Shown here piece by piece: positions 46,088 through 55,838 of a stretch of DNA of 64,000 bases. The translations under genes and the position numbers were made by a program. A model generated the notes under the pieces. It was not told where the DNA came from, made no database searches, and was given only the letters and a program-made list of their open reading frames with translations. Each line of letters begins with the position of its first letter. The stretch's first letter is position 1. Source of the DNA: Fusobacterium naviforme (GTDB lineage: Bacteria; Bacillota; Clostridia; Lachnospirales; Lachnospiraceae); the NCBI GenBank assembly GCA_003014445.1, contig PYGH01000001.1, forward strand, positions 496,001 through 560,000, written 5' to 3'.

Positions 46088-46686
46088 CGGTAACAGAGCT
46101 GCTTCCCCTCGGAAAGCGCAGAAGCAAAGTCCTCACAGATGAGGACTTTGTTTTTGCTCTGTACAATACAGAGCTGAACAGACTGCATATCGCGGAGGGT
46201 ACGGAGCTAAGTGAGGCGCTGCTTAAGGAAGAGCTGCTGCCGCTTCTCAGGAAGCGCGCCATGGAGCGGCTCTTGTTTCTCCTGAAGGGAAGAGATTACA
46301 CAGAGTATGCGCTGCGCAGAAAACTGCGGGAGAGCGGGATACCGGAGTGCTGTGCAGAGGAGGCCATCCTCTGGGCAAAGGAACGGCATTATGTAGATGA
46401 CAGACGCTATGCGGAGCACTATATCAGCTGCCAGTCGGGACAGAAGGGGAAGCGAAGAATACGCGCGGAGCTCCTCATGCGGGGGGTGGACAGCGCGCTC
46501 GCAGACGAGCTGCTGGAGCAAAGTCCGGCTGATGAGAAGGAACAGATTATTGCGGAGCTCAGAAGATGTCATTTTGATCCGAAATCAGAGAATTTGGAGC
46601 AGAAGAGACGGCTCATAGCCCGGCTGATGAGAAGGGGCTATAGCTGGGGGGAGATTGAGCTTGCACTGCGCAGCATGATTTGCTAA
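46084..46686 (+). CDS. recX: Regulatory protein RecX
   Basis: 200 residues from GTG 46084, which overlaps the recA stop (GTGA). RecX-type three-helix repeats: [60 protein letters not shown] and [20 protein letters not shown]. It inhibits RecA filament growth. A terminator-like hairpin sits inside codons 14-24, which may set the recX level well below recA. Confidence 0.93.
   Translation: MTVTELLPLGKRRSKVLTDEDFVFALYNTELNRLHIAEGTELSEALLKEELLPLLRKRAMERLLFLLKGRDYTEYALRRKLRESGIPECCAEEAILWAKERHYVDDRRYAEHYISCQSGQKGKRRIRAELLMRGVDSALADELLEQSPADEKEQIIAELRRCHFDPKSENLEQKRRLIARLMRRGYSWGEIELALRSMIC
46125..46155 (+). terminator. Terminator-like hairpin inside the recX 5' coding region
   Basis: CAAAGTCCTCA (46125-46135) pairs perfectly with TGAGGACTTTG (46140-46150) around a 4-base loop CAGA and is followed by TTTTTG. 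It meets the usual criteria of an intrinsic terminator yet lies about 40 bases past the recX start, within the coding frame. Confidence 0.85.
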
Positions 46687-46892
46687 AATAGCACTATTGC
46701 AGCGTTTTGCGAGTTTTGCGGCGTCACAGGGGGGCAGAAACCTCAGACTGATGCGATAAGATATAAAAAAGGCAAGTGTTATCTCTTTCCTGCGCTTAGA
46801 TTGACAGGTATCTGCACTGTCCGCAGGCACGCAGTGCGGCATAGTATGAGAACAGAATAATGTACCATGAAAATTGAATAAGGAGGTGCTCT

Positions 46893-48440
46893 GTGTCACA
46901 AATCATCATTGCAGTTGTAGTTACGGCGGTGATTGTGGCTTTTGTGAGCTGGAACCTTGCGATCGCACATCGAAAGAAGACGTATGAGAGCAAGATTGGC
47001 AGTGCGGAGGTAAAATCCCGCGAAATCATAGAAGAAGCCCTGAAAACCGCAGAAACAAAAAAACGCGAAGCGCTCCTCGAGGCGAAGGAAGAGTCCTTGC
47101 GGACAAAGAATGAGCTTGAGAGAGAGACCAAGGAAAGAAGAGCGGAGTTACAGCGCTACGAAAATCGCGTTTTAAACAAGGAAGAAAATCTTGACCGGAA
47201 GCAGGCATCCATTGAGAAGAAGGAGAGTGCACTGGCGGTGCGCGAAGAGAAGATCAATGAGCGCAGCCAGGAGGTGGATTCTCTCTATGACAAGGGGATT
47301 GCCGAGCTGGAGCGCATCTCCGGACTCAGCACGGAGCAGGCGAAGGAGTTCCTTCTCCAGTCCGTGGAAGAGGATGTAAAGCATGATACCGCGAAGCTGA
47401 TCAAGGATCTTGAGACAGCAGCAAAGGAAGAGGCAGATAAAAAGGCGAAGGAATTTGTCGTCGGTGCGATACAGCGCTGTGCTGCCGACAGCGTTGCCGA
47501 GTCTACGGTCTCAGTCGTACAGCTTCCGAATGATGAGATGAAGGGCCGTATCATTGGCCGTGAGGGCAGAAATATCCGGGCGCTGGAGCAGCTGACCGGA
47601 GTGGAGCTGATTGTTGATGATACGCCGGAGGCAGTGGTGCTCTCAGGCTTTGATCCGGTGCGCAGAGAGGTTGCAAAGGTTGCGCTGGAGAAGCTCATCA
47701 CGGACGGCCGCATTCATCCCGCAAGAATCGAGGAGATGGTGGAGAAGGCGCAGCGCGAGGTGGAAAACACCATGCGTGAGGCCGGAGAGGCGGCGGTTCT
47801 TGAGGTGGGAGTCAACGGCATTCATCCGGAGCTTGTGAAGCTCCTTGGACGCATGAAGTTCCGTACAAGCTATGGCCAGAATGCCCTGAAGCATTCCATC
47901 GAGGTTGCGGAGCTGTCCGGACATCTCGCGGCAGAGGTCGGGGTCGATGTCCGCATGGCGAAGCGTGCGGGGCTCCTGCACGATATCGGAAAGGCCGTGG
48001 ATCATGAGATCGAGGGTTCTCATGTGCAGCTCGGTGTAGAGCTCTGCCGGAAGTACAGGGAATCCGCGCTTGTCATCAATACTGTGGAGTCCCATCACGG
48101 AGATGTGGAGCCGGAGAGTCTCATCGCCTGTATTGTTCAGGCAGCGGATACCATATCTGCGGCACGTCCGGGTGCGAGAAGGGAGACCATCGAGACCTAC
48201 ACAAATCGTCTGTCCCAGCTTGAGGAGATCACAAATTCCTTCAATGGTGTAGAGAAGTCCTTTGCTGTGCAGGCAGGCCGTGAGGTGAGAATCATGGTTG
48301 TTCCGGAGAAGGTAAATGACGATGATATGGTCATACTTGCACACAATGTTGCGAAGCGCATTGAGCAGGAGATGCAGTATCCGGGTCAGATCAAGGTCAA
48401 TGTCATCCGGGAGTCCCGCGTTCAGGATGTAGCAAAGTAA
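46893..48440 (+). CDS. rny: Ribonuclease Y
   Basis: 515 residues from GTG 46893 (AAGGAGG upstream). Membrane anchor (about 3-24), long coiled coil (30-190), KH domain with [15 protein letters not shown] (about 215), and HD phosphodiesterase domain with [12 protein letters not shown] (about 365). RNase Y starts mRNA decay in Firmicutes at the membrane. Full length. A strong terminator follows. Confidence 0.98.
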   Translation: MSQIIIAVVVTAVIVAFVSWNLAIAHRKKTYESKIGSAEVKSREIIEEALKTAETKKREALLEAKEESLRTKNELERETKERRAELQRYENRVLNKEENLDRKQASIEKKESALAVREEKINERSQEVDSLYDKGIAELERISGLSTEQAKEFLLQSVEEDVKHDTAKLIKDLETAAKEEADKKAKEFVVGAIQRCAADSVAESTVSVVQLPNDEMKGRIIGREGRNIRALEQLTGVELIVDDTPEAVVLSGFDPVRREVAKVALEKLITDGRIHPARIEEMVEKAQREVENTMREAGEAAVLEVGVNGIHPELVKLLGRMKFRTSYGQNALKHSIEVAELSGHLAAEVGVDVRMAKRAGLLHDIGKAVDHEIEGSHVQLGVELCRKYRESALVINTVESHHGDVEPESLIACIVQAADTISAARPGARRETIETYTNRLSQLEEITNSFNGVEKSFAVQAGREVRIMVVPEKVNDDDMVILAHNVAKRIEQEMQYPGQIKVNVIRESRVQDVAK

Positions 48441-48454
48441 GAACGGAATACAGT

Positions 48455-48497
48455 AAAAGCCTTACAATTTTTATTTTGGAAAATTGTAAGGCTTTTT
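48455..48497 (+). terminator. Intrinsic terminator of rny
   Basis: AAAAGCCTTACAATTTT pairs with AAAATTGTAAGGCTTTT around a short T-rich loop; a run of seven T residues follows. Confidence 0.96.
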
Positions 48498-48657
48498 TTC
48501 TTGACGAAAAATCAGCTGCCTTATACAGTATAGTAGAATGAAACAGTGTAGTTAAAAAGAATGTGCGTTAATAAACATATCATTGGATTTCTGCTGACAT
48601 TATCCGCATCAATATAAAATGTCTTGTGAAGTTCTGGTTTTGCAGAAAGGGGATGCT

Positions 48658-49644
48658 ATGCGTCATATAAGCAATAGAAGATCATGGTTTATGAAGGCCT
48701 GTGTCACGGCGCTTCTGTTTACTGCGTTTTCGGCCCTTGTGGCCTACGGCTATGAGACGAATGATAAGCCGATACGCTCGATTTCTCTGACAGTCTCGGG
48801 ACTGATCAAGGTAGAGGAGAAGTTTGGAGAGGAGGAGCTCGAGGTACACACCGCGGGCAATAAATACTCCTTTGATCACTATGAGGTGCAGAATGCAGGC
48901 TTTCGCTGGTCCATAGAGGACACTCCGGAGCTGGATATATACCTCACGGCTTCGGACGGCTATTACTTCCGCATCACCAAGGCGAGCCAGATCCGCCTGA
49001 ATGGCGCCAGCTACAAGAGCGCACGCCGGGAGGACGGCGCGTATACGCTGGTGGTTCGGGTGACGCTGCCTTCACTGGAGACGCAGGTCGGTACAGTGGA
49101 GGAGGCTGTCATGGAAGGCGGACGCTGCCGCTGGTCTGAGGCGATCGGTGCGGGGAGCTATGAGCTGAAGTTTATGCGGAACGGTACGACGCTCGGAGGC
49201 AACCAGATCATCAACGGGACCAGCTATGACGGCAGCGAGTTTATGACGCGCGGGGCGAGCTATCACTTCAAGGTGCGCGCAATCAATGCGAAGGATCCTT
49301 CCATCAAGGGCCACTGGACCGATTCGAATCAGGTCAGTATCACAGAGGCGCAGGCAAGGGAGCAGAAGGAGCGGAACGCGGAGCTGCAGAGTGCGGGAGA
49401 GTGGATAGAGGAGGACGGTCGCTGGTGGTTCCGGCTGCCGGATCAGAGCTGTGTGAGGAGCGCATGGAGGCTGATCAACGGCGAGTGGTATCTCTTTGAT
49501 GAGAACGGCTGGATGCGCACGGGCTGGTATCTGGACGGCGACAAGTGGTACTATCTGGATCCGGAGAGCGGCGTGATGTGGAAAAACGCGACGACAGAGG
49601 ACGGCTATCATCTGGGCATAGATGGTGTGCTGCAGCAGAATTGA
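48658..49644 (+). CDS. Secreted protein with C-terminal wall/choline-binding repeats
   Basis: 328 residues from ATG 48658 (AAAGGGG upstream). Signal or anchor segment (about 10-32), a beta-rich middle with a fibronectin-III-like part (about 135-225; RCRWSEAIGAGSYELKFMRNG, YHFKVRAINAKD), a short charged helix, and C-terminal aromatic repeats (WWFRLPDQ, GEWYLFDENGWMRTGWYLDGDKWYYLDPESG). The same repeat type is found at the N-terminus of the giant protein, so both should bind the same wall or teichoic polymer. No enzyme domain is seen. Confidence 0.86.
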   Translation: MRHISNRRSWFMKACVTALLFTAFSALVAYGYETNDKPIRSISLTVSGLIKVEEKFGEEELEVHTAGNKYSFDHYEVQNAGFRWSIEDTPELDIYLTASDGYYFRITKASQIRLNGASYKSARREDGAYTLVVRVTLPSLETQVGTVEEAVMEGGRCRWSEAIGAGSYELKFMRNGTTLGGNQIINGTSYDGSEFMTRGASYHFKVRAINAKDPSIKGHWTDSNQVSITEAQAREQKERNAELQSAGEWIEEDGRWWFRLPDQSCVRSAWRLINGEWYLFDENGWMRTGWYLDGDKWYYLDPESGVMWKNATTEDGYHLGIDGVLQQN

Positions 49645-49651
49645 GGAGAGC

Positions 49652-49686
49652 GGGGAGCTGAGAGTTTCAGCTCCCCTTGTTGTTTT
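49652..49686 (+). terminator. Intrinsic terminator
   Basis: GGGGAGCTGA (49652-49661) pairs with TCAGCTCCCC (49667-49676), loop GAGTT, followed by TTGTTGTTTT. Confidence 0.9.
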
Positions 49687-49909
49687 CCGGGAATTTTTTC
49701 GGCTTTTATCAGCAGAGCGCTTTCGCAGGGAAGTGACGGAGGGGCGGTAGTGAATGTGGAGGTCTTTTTTTGCAGAGATACATCTGTGCGGGGAAGGCGG
49801 ACTCTTTTGCCGCCGGAAGGTTGAAAAAAGAGGGGCATTGATTTATGATGTTTGTCAAACGTTGCTTCCGGAGGAAGGGACGGAGAGATGCAGGCGAGGA
49901 GACGAAGCG

Positions 49910-51589
49910 ATGGCAAAACTGAATGGCGCCGAGATTGTAGTGGAATGTCTGAAGGAGCAGGGCGTTGATACCGTGTTCGGTTATCCGGGGGATGCGATTC
50001 TGAATATTTACGATGCGCTGTACAGGCATCAGGGCGAGATACGCCATGTTCTGACCAGTCAGGTGAAGAGCGCGGCGCACGCGGCAGACGGCTATGCGCG
50101 CGCCACGGGAAGGGTCGGGGTTTGTCTTGCGGCGAGTGGACCGGGGGCAGCGGATATGGTGTCCGGCATTGCGACAGCATACATGGATTCCTCTCCGGTT
50201 GTGGCGATCAGCTGTAATGTGAGCCAGCCCATACTGGGAAAGGATTCCTTTCAGGAACTCGATATCGCCGGCATCAGTATGCCGGTCACAAAATATAATT
50301 TTATCGTCAGAGAGGTGGAAATGCTTGCGCCGGTGATGCGCCGGGCCTTTCAGATTGCAAAAAGCGGACGTCCGGGCCCGGTGCTGATTGACATGACGAA
50401 GGATGTCACGAAAGCTCTGACAGAATATGTCACAGAGATGCCTGCTCCGGTCAAAGCATTTACTGAGAGAATCAGTGACGAGGATCTGGACGCAGCCATC
50501 TCCATGATACACAGCTCCGAGAAGCCCTGCATCATTGCGGGAGGCGGTGTGATTCAGGCGGGAGCAGCCGAGGATCTTGGCATCTTTGCGCACAAGCTGC
50601 AGGCTCCGGTCTGCTGTACCCTGATGGGACAGGGGGCGATCAGCCAGAAGGATGAGCTCTACGTCGGAATGGTGGGAATGCATGGAACCAAGGCGGCGAA
50701 TCTCTGTGTCTCAGAGTGCGATCTTCTGATTGCGGTCGGAGTGCGGTTTTCCGAGAGAGTCACGGGAAAGACAGAAAAATTTGCGCCTGAGGCAAAGATA
50801 CTGCACATTGATGTGGATGAGGCGGAGATCAATAAAAATGTCCGCGCGGATGCCGGTATCGCCGGAGATGCGCGGGTGGTGCTGCGCAGGCTGAATGTGC
50901 GGCTGAATCCGCAGAATCATGAGGAGTGGTTCGCGCATGCAGAGCGCCTCACGGACATGTATCCCATGAGCTATGACAAAGGCCGGCTGAGCGGTCCGGA
51001 AATTATAGAAATTCTGGATCGGGAGAGTCCGGAGGATACGATCATCGTCACAGAATCTGGACAGCATCAGATGTGGGCGGCACAATATTACCGTTTTACA
51101 GAGGCGAGAAGCTTTCTGTCGCCGGGTGGTCTCGGGACCATGGGCTTCGGGCTGGGAGCTGCTATTGGTGCGCAGATTGCAAAGCCGGATCACGTCGTTG
51201 TCAATGTTGCGGGTGATGCCTGTTTCCGCATGAATATGGGGGAGCTCGCTACGGTGAGCCGCGAGGGGCTGCCGCTGGTCGAGCTCATCATCAATAACCG
51301 GGGACTGGGGATGCTCCGTCAGTGGCAGAACTTCTTTTATGGGAAGCGCTGCTCGGAGACAGAGCTGAATGATCAGCCGGATTACTGCCGGATTGCTGAG
51401 GCTATGGGGATAGCGGCCTGTCGCGTCACAACAGCGGAGGAACTGGAGACCGCGCTGCGGGAGGCCTTTTCCAGGCGTAAGCCACTGCTGATTGAGGCAT
51501 GGATCGATCCAGAGGACAGAGTGTTTCCGATGTGCCCGCCGGGACGTGCGCTAGAGGAGAGCTTTGACGCGTCCGATCTCAGGCTGTAG
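49910..51589 (+). CDS. Acetolactate synthase large subunit-like ThDP enzyme with altered active site
   Basis: 559 residues from ATG 49910 (GAGGAG upstream). The three-domain ThDP fold and many IlvB blocks are kept: VFGYPGDAILNIYDAL, HAADGYARATGRVGV, GMHGTKAAN, GVRFSERVTG, SGQHQMWAAQYYRF, GLGTMGFGL, NNRGLGMLRQWQNFFY. The block that normally reads HEQGAAHAADGYA is QVKSAAHAADGYA, placing V52 at the near-universal catalytic Glu. The Mg-ThDP motif GDG is GDA (435-437), SGPGATN is SGPGAAD, and FGLPAA is FGLGAA. No small subunit gene follows. It may catalyse another carboligation or decarboxylation, or be inactive. Glyoxylate carboligase is a known active enzyme with Val at this position. Confidence 0.85.
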   Translation: MAKLNGAEIVVECLKEQGVDTVFGYPGDAILNIYDALYRHQGEIRHVLTSQVKSAAHAADGYARATGRVGVCLAASGPGAADMVSGIATAYMDSSPVVAISCNVSQPILGKDSFQELDIAGISMPVTKYNFIVREVEMLAPVMRRAFQIAKSGRPGPVLIDMTKDVTKALTEYVTEMPAPVKAFTERISDEDLDAAISMIHSSEKPCIIAGGGVIQAGAAEDLGIFAHKLQAPVCCTLMGQGAISQKDELYVGMVGMHGTKAANLCVSECDLLIAVGVRFSERVTGKTEKFAPEAKILHIDVDEAEINKNVRADAGIAGDARVVLRRLNVRLNPQNHEEWFAHAERLTDMYPMSYDKGRLSGPEIIEILDRESPEDTIIVTESGQHQMWAAQYYRFTEARSFLSPGGLGTMGFGLGAAIGAQIAKPDHVVVNVAGDACFRMNMGELATVSREGLPLVELIINNRGLGMLRQWQNFFYGKRCSETELNDQPDYCRIAEAMGIAACRVTTAEELETALREAFSRRKPLLIEAWIDPEDRVFPMCPPGRALEESFDASDLRL

Positions 51590-51664
51590 GGCAAAGGCGT
51601 AAAGTAGAGACGTGCAGTTCGGATCACATCACAGAAGCTTATACTATATGAGGGGGCTATCATT

Positions 51665-52750
51665 ATGGCAAGAGTGTATAATTTCAGCGCAGGACCGGCA
51701 GTGCTGCCGGAGGAGGTTCTGAGAGAGGCTGCGGAGGAAATGCTCGACTATCGCGGCACGGGGATGTCCGTGATGGAGATGAGTCATCGCTCCAAAATGT
51801 ATGAAGACATCATGAACGAGGCGGAGCGGGACTTGAGGGAGCTCATGAACATTCCGGACAACTATAAGGTGCTCTTCATTCAGGGCGGCGGTCATGTTCA
51901 GTTTGCCATGGTTCCGATGAATCTCATGAAGAATAAGAAGGCCGATTACGTCATCACCGGGCAATGGGCAAAGAAGGCCTGGAAGGAGGCACAGCTCTAC
52001 GGAGAAGCCAGAGCGATTGCTTCCAGCGAGGATGAGGTATACAGCTATATTCCGGACTGCTCGAATCTGCCGGTGGATCCGGCAGCGGATTATGTATACA
52101 TCTGCATGAACAACACAATTTACGGAACAGTCTATCACGCGCTTCCGGATACGAAGGGGAAGACGCTGGTGGCGGATATCTCCTCCTGTTTTCTCTCTGA
52201 GCCGATTGATGTGAGCAGGTTCGGGATTCTCTGGGGCGGCGTACAGAAGAATGTAGGCCCGGCGGGCGTGGCGATCGCAATCGTGCGGGAGGATCTGATC
52301 GGAGACTGCCTTCCGGGCACTCCGACCATGCTGCGCTACAGCACCTACGCGGAGCATCATTCCATGTATAACACGCCGCCCTGCTACACGATCTATATCT
52401 GCGGCAAGGTCTTCAAGTGGCTGAAGCGCATGGGCGGGCTTGAGGTGATGAGGCAGAGAAACGAGGAGAAGGCAAAGATACTCTATGATTTTCTGGATCA
52501 GAGCAGGCTCTTCCAAAATCCGGTCCGGAAGGAGGACCGATCCCTCATGAACGTCACCTTTGTGACGGGAGACAAGGAGCTGGATGCGCGCTTTGTCGCG
52601 GAGGCGAAGGAAGCAGGTTTTGAAAATCTCAAGGGGCACCGCACAGTCGGAGGTATGAGAGCCAGCATCTATAATGCCATGCCGAGAGAGGGTGTGGAGA
52701 AGCTGGTTGCTTTCATGAGAGAATTTGAGGCGAAGGAGAGGACAAACTGA
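51665..52750 (+). CDS. serC: Phosphoserine aminotransferase
   Basis: 361 residues after a GAGGGGG ribosome binding site. Family start ARVYNFSAGPAVLPEEVL, substrate-binding EMSHRSK, ADISSCFLSEPIDV, and the PLP lysine in GGVQKNVGPAG (about residue 195). It makes 3-phosphoserine from 3-phosphohydroxypyruvate and glutamate. The stop and the serA start share a base (TGATG), so translation is coupled. Confidence 0.97.
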   Translation: MARVYNFSAGPAVLPEEVLREAAEEMLDYRGTGMSVMEMSHRSKMYEDIMNEAERDLRELMNIPDNYKVLFIQGGGHVQFAMVPMNLMKNKKADYVITGQWAKKAWKEAQLYGEARAIASSEDEVYSYIPDCSNLPVDPAADYVYICMNNTIYGTVYHALPDTKGKTLVADISSCFLSEPIDVSRFGILWGGVQKNVGPAGVAIAIVREDLIGDCLPGTPTMLRYSTYAEHHSMYNTPPCYTIYICGKVFKWLKRMGGLEVMRQRNEEKAKILYDFLDQSRLFQNPVRKEDRSLMNVTFVTGDKELDARFVAEAKEAGFENLKGHRTVGGMRASIYNAMPREGVEKLVAFMREFEAKERTN

Positions 52751-53919
52751 TGCACAGGATCAAATGCCTGAATGCTATTTCAAAGGTAGGAACGGACAGC
52801 TTTTTAAAGAACTATGCACTGACAGAGGATATGGAAGAGGCAGAGGGCATACTGGTGCGCTCCGCCGATATGAAGGAGACCGCGCTGCCGGAGACTGTCC
52901 TTGCGGTTGCGAGAGCCGGGGCGGGCGTCAACAATATCCCGCTGGAGCGCTTTGCGGAGGAAGGCGTCGTCGTGTTCAACACACCGGGCGCAAACGCAAA
53001 CAGCGTGAAAGAGCTGGTGCTCTGTGCTATGATGGTGGCATCGAGGAATGTCATTGCAGCTGCGGAGTGGGTGCGCTCCATCCGGGACAGCGAGAACATA
53101 GAGAAGGATGTGGAGAAGGGCAAGAAGGCCTTCGTCGGCTCGGAGATCAAGGGAAAGAAGCTCGGCGTCATAGGACTCGGAGCCATCGGCGCGGAGGTCG
53201 CGAACGCGGCAAATGAGCTTGGCATGACTGTGTATGGCTATGATCCCTATCTCTCGGTGAACGGTGCATGGATGCTCTCGAGGGAGATACGCCACGCGAC
53301 CAGCCTCTCGGAGCTCTGTGCGGTCTGTGACTATATCACGATTCATGTGCCGCTGACGGATAAAAATCCCGGCATGATTGGTGCAAAGGAGATCGCGGAG
53401 ATGAAGGAGGGCGTTGTCTTCCTGAACTTTTCGAGAGATAAGCTGGTGGATGAGACGGCGATGGCGGAGGCGCTTCAGAGCGGTCACGTGCGGGCCTATT
53501 TCTCTGACTTTGCAAATGCACTCTCGGTGAAGATGAAGAATGCCATCATCACTCCGCATCTTGGTGCCTCTACGGAGGAGGCAGAGGACAACTGTGCAGT
53601 GATGGCCGTGAAGGAGCTCATGGACTACATCGACAACGGCAATATCCGCAACTCGGTGAATTATCCGAACTGCGACATGGGAGTGTGCCAGAGTGATCTG
53701 CGCATTGCTCTGCTGCACAAAAATATCCCGAACATGATCGGTCAGATTACCGGTGTGCTGGCGAGAAGAAATATCAACATCGCCAATATGACAAATAAGA
53801 GCCGGGATCGCTTTGCATATACGCTTCTGGATCTCGAGGGGCAGCTCGACGAGGGCTGCCTAAAGGAGCTGAAGGCAATTGACGGAATGATACGCTTCCG
53901 CACAGTGACGGGAGCATGA
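52750..53919 (+). CDS. serA: D-3-phosphoglycerate dehydrogenase
   Basis: 389 residues with NAD-binding GLGAIGAEVANAA, catalytic Arg in NFSRDKLVDE, catalytic His in TPHLGASTEEAEDN, and a C-terminal ACT domain (about 315-389; NIPNMIGQITGVLARRNINIANM). It starts serine synthesis from 3-phosphoglycerate, and the ACT domain usually senses serine. In the stretch SDFANALSVKMKN the residue expected to be the catalytic Glu, 29 residues after the Arg, is Leu258; other members of this clostridial subtype have NDE or NEE there as I recall. Activity is still likely but the change is worth noting. Confidence 0.95.
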   Translation: MHRIKCLNAISKVGTDSFLKNYALTEDMEEAEGILVRSADMKETALPETVLAVARAGAGVNNIPLERFAEEGVVVFNTPGANANSVKELVLCAMMVASRNVIAAAEWVRSIRDSENIEKDVEKGKKAFVGSEIKGKKLGVIGLGAIGAEVANAANELGMTVYGYDPYLSVNGAWMLSREIRHATSLSELCAVCDYITIHVPLTDKNPGMIGAKEIAEMKEGVVFLNFSRDKLVDETAMAEALQSGHVRAYFSDFANALSVKMKNAIITPHLGASTEEAEDNCAVMAVKELMDYIDNGNIRNSVNYPNCDMGVCQSDLRIALLHKNIPNMIGQITGVLARRNINIANMTNKSRDRFAYTLLDLEGQLDEGCLKELKAIDGMIRFRTVTGA

Positions 53920-53977
53920 GTGCGGGCGGCTCTGCCGCGCGTCAGAGTGAAGCATACAGACAGGCAGGAGGTAGTTC

Positions 53978-55240
53978 ATGGCAGAGGTAAAGGCATTTCG
54001 CTGTGTCCGTCCCAATCCGGATGCAGTGCGCGAGGTGGCGGCGCTCCCCTACGATGTGTATGACCGTGCGGAGGCCAGAGCGGCGGTACAGGGCCACCCG
54101 CTCTCTTTTCTTAATATTGACCGTCCGGAGACGCAGTTTGATGAGAGCTGTGACATGTATGCGGATGCGGTGTACCAGAAGGCGAGGGAGATGCTGGAAG
54201 AGGAGCTTCATGACGGCGTCTTTTTGGAGGATGAGAAGCCGGCCTTTTTCGTCTATGAGCAGACTGTCGAGTCCGGCGTGCTCGCGGACTGCATGCCGGG
54301 ACACAGTCAGACCGGCATCGTGGGCTGCTCCTCAGTGGACGACTATCTTCAGGGCGTGGTGCGAAAACATGAGAACACGAGGGAGGAGAAGGAGCGCGAC
54401 CGCATACGGCATGTGGACAGCTTAAGTGCGCAGACGGGTCCCATCTTTTTGAGCTATCGCAGCAATGACAGGCTGAAAGAGCTCATGGAGACAGCAAAGC
54501 GACAGGCGCCGCTCTATGACTTTGACTCAGACGACGGGATACGCCACCGCGTGTGGAAAATAGATGATGCGGCAAGAGTTGAGGAGATATCTACGGCCTT
54601 TGCTGCGCTCCCTGCGAGCTATATCGCGGATGGACATCACCGCGCTGCGAGTGCTGTGAAGGTTGCTTTGAAGCACCGGGCGGAGCATCCGGACTACAAT
54701 GGAAGCGAGGAGTTCAATTATTTTCTTTCCGTGCTGTTTCCGGATGACGCGCTGGAGATTCTTCCCTATAACCGTGTCGTGAGCGATCTTGGCGCTCTCT
54801 CTGCGGAGGATTTTCTCCTGGAGGTGGATGCCGCATTTTCTATCCGAGACTGCGGAGAGACAGCCGTGCATCCGGAACGCAAGGGAGTGATTGGAATGTA
54901 TCTGGATCATCACTGGTATGAGCTGACTGCCCGGGAGGAGCTGCGGCCGGAGGATCCGGTCGAGAGTCTTGACGTCGCATTTCTTCAGAACACGATTCTT
55001 GCACCGGTGCTGAATATCGAAGATCCGCGCACCAGTGAACGCATTCGCTTCATCGGCGGAATCCGGGGAACGGAGGAGCTTGAGCGCTTGGTCAATGAGG
55101 GCGCGGCAGTGGCATTTTCCATGTATCCGACACAGATGGAGGAGCTGCTTCAGGTGGCGGATGCGGGGCGTCTCATGCCGCCGAAGTCCACATGGTTTGA
55201 GCCGAAGCTTCGAAGTGGCATCTTTATTCACAGAATTTAA
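53978..55240 (+). CDS. DUF1015 family protein of the serine operon
   Basis: 420 residues, ATG after AGGAGGT. Typical start KAFRCVRPNPDAVREVAALPYDVYDR, central GHSQTGIVGCSSVDDY, and the strongest motif YIADGHHRAASAVKV (about 209-223), which resembles the GHHR motif of ParB/Srx-fold serine kinases. The gene follows serC-serA closely in many Clostridia, and no phosphoserine phosphatase is present in the window, so a role in phosphoserine or serine phosphotransfer is inferred, not proven. Confidence 0.85.
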   Translation: MAEVKAFRCVRPNPDAVREVAALPYDVYDRAEARAAVQGHPLSFLNIDRPETQFDESCDMYADAVYQKAREMLEEELHDGVFLEDEKPAFFVYEQTVESGVLADCMPGHSQTGIVGCSSVDDYLQGVVRKHENTREEKERDRIRHVDSLSAQTGPIFLSYRSNDRLKELMETAKRQAPLYDFDSDDGIRHRVWKIDDAARVEEISTAFAALPASYIADGHHRAASAVKVALKHRAEHPDYNGSEEFNYFLSVLFPDDALEILPYNRVVSDLGALSAEDFLLEVDAAFSIRDCGETAVHPERKGVIGMYLDHHWYELTAREELRPEDPVESLDVAFLQNTILAPVLNIEDPRTSERIRFIGGIRGTEELERLVNEGAAVAFSMYPTQMEELLQVADAGRLMPPKSTWFEPKLRSGIFIHRI

Positions 55241-55257
55241 GGGATTTTCGGAGGATT

Positions 55258-55791
55258 ATGAGCAGACAGGAATTTTTGGAGGAGCTCAGAGAGCGGCTGC
55301 TTGCAGAGGGAGCCTCAGAGCTGGTTCAGGGAAATCTGAACTATTACAGCAGCTACATCGATACAGAAGTGAGCAAAGGAAGAGAGGAAGCGGAGGTGCT
55401 CTCGGAGCTGGGACATCCCAGCCTGATTGCACGCTCCATTCTGGATGCGGCCGGCTATCAGGTCGATGGCATTCCGGATGTGCATCCGGGCGGAGATACC
55501 CGTGCATATGAAGGTGATGGATATTCTGCCGCTTCCGAAGCGGGGTATGGGAGCCACCGGGACGGGGCTGCCGGAGGCTATGGTTCGGAGGAGCGCAGCA
55601 CTTATTCTGGTCAGACCCCGCAGCAGGGCGGAAATCCGTGGATCCCGCTGCTTCTGTTTATCATTCTGCTGCTGGTGATCGTGGTGCTTGCCTTTGTGGG
55701 ACTCTTTTCACTTCTGTCGCCCATACTTGTGCCCCTCCTGCTGGTCATGCTGGTGGTGCGCCTGCTTGGCGGCGGCCGCAGGAGATGGTGA
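55258..55791 (+). CDS. DUF1700-like small membrane protein
   Basis: 177 residues starting 18 bases after the DUF1015 gene. The N-terminus (MSRQEFLEELRERLLAEG, SSYIDTEVSKGREEAEVLSELGHPSLIARSIL) matches the helical DUF1700 module usually paired with PadR-type regulators. A Gly/Tyr/Ser-rich linker (about 80-118) leads to two C-terminal membrane helices with an Arg-rich end. No regulator gene is adjacent here. Function unknown; possibly membrane-stress related as in other DUF1700 proteins. Confidence 0.8.
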   Translation: MSRQEFLEELRERLLAEGASELVQGNLNYYSSYIDTEVSKGREEAEVLSELGHPSLIARSILDAAGYQVDGIPDVHPGGDTRAYEGDGYSAASEAGYGSHRDGAAGGYGSEERSTYSGQTPQQGGNPWIPLLLFIILLLVIVVLAFVGLFSLLSPILVPLLLVMLVVRLLGGGRRRW

Positions 55792-55838
55792 GTGTGCGGT
55801 TTGGAAGAGGTCAGCTGAATCTGTAAATACTGCACCAG

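Noticed and set aside
46797-46892. Promoter for rny starting at the TTGACA near 46800
   Set aside because: No -10 hexamer at an acceptable distance; rny may be read from upstream or from a site I cannot identify.
51590-51664. T-box or riboswitch before serC
   Set aside because: Only 75 bases are available and no T-box core or terminator is seen.
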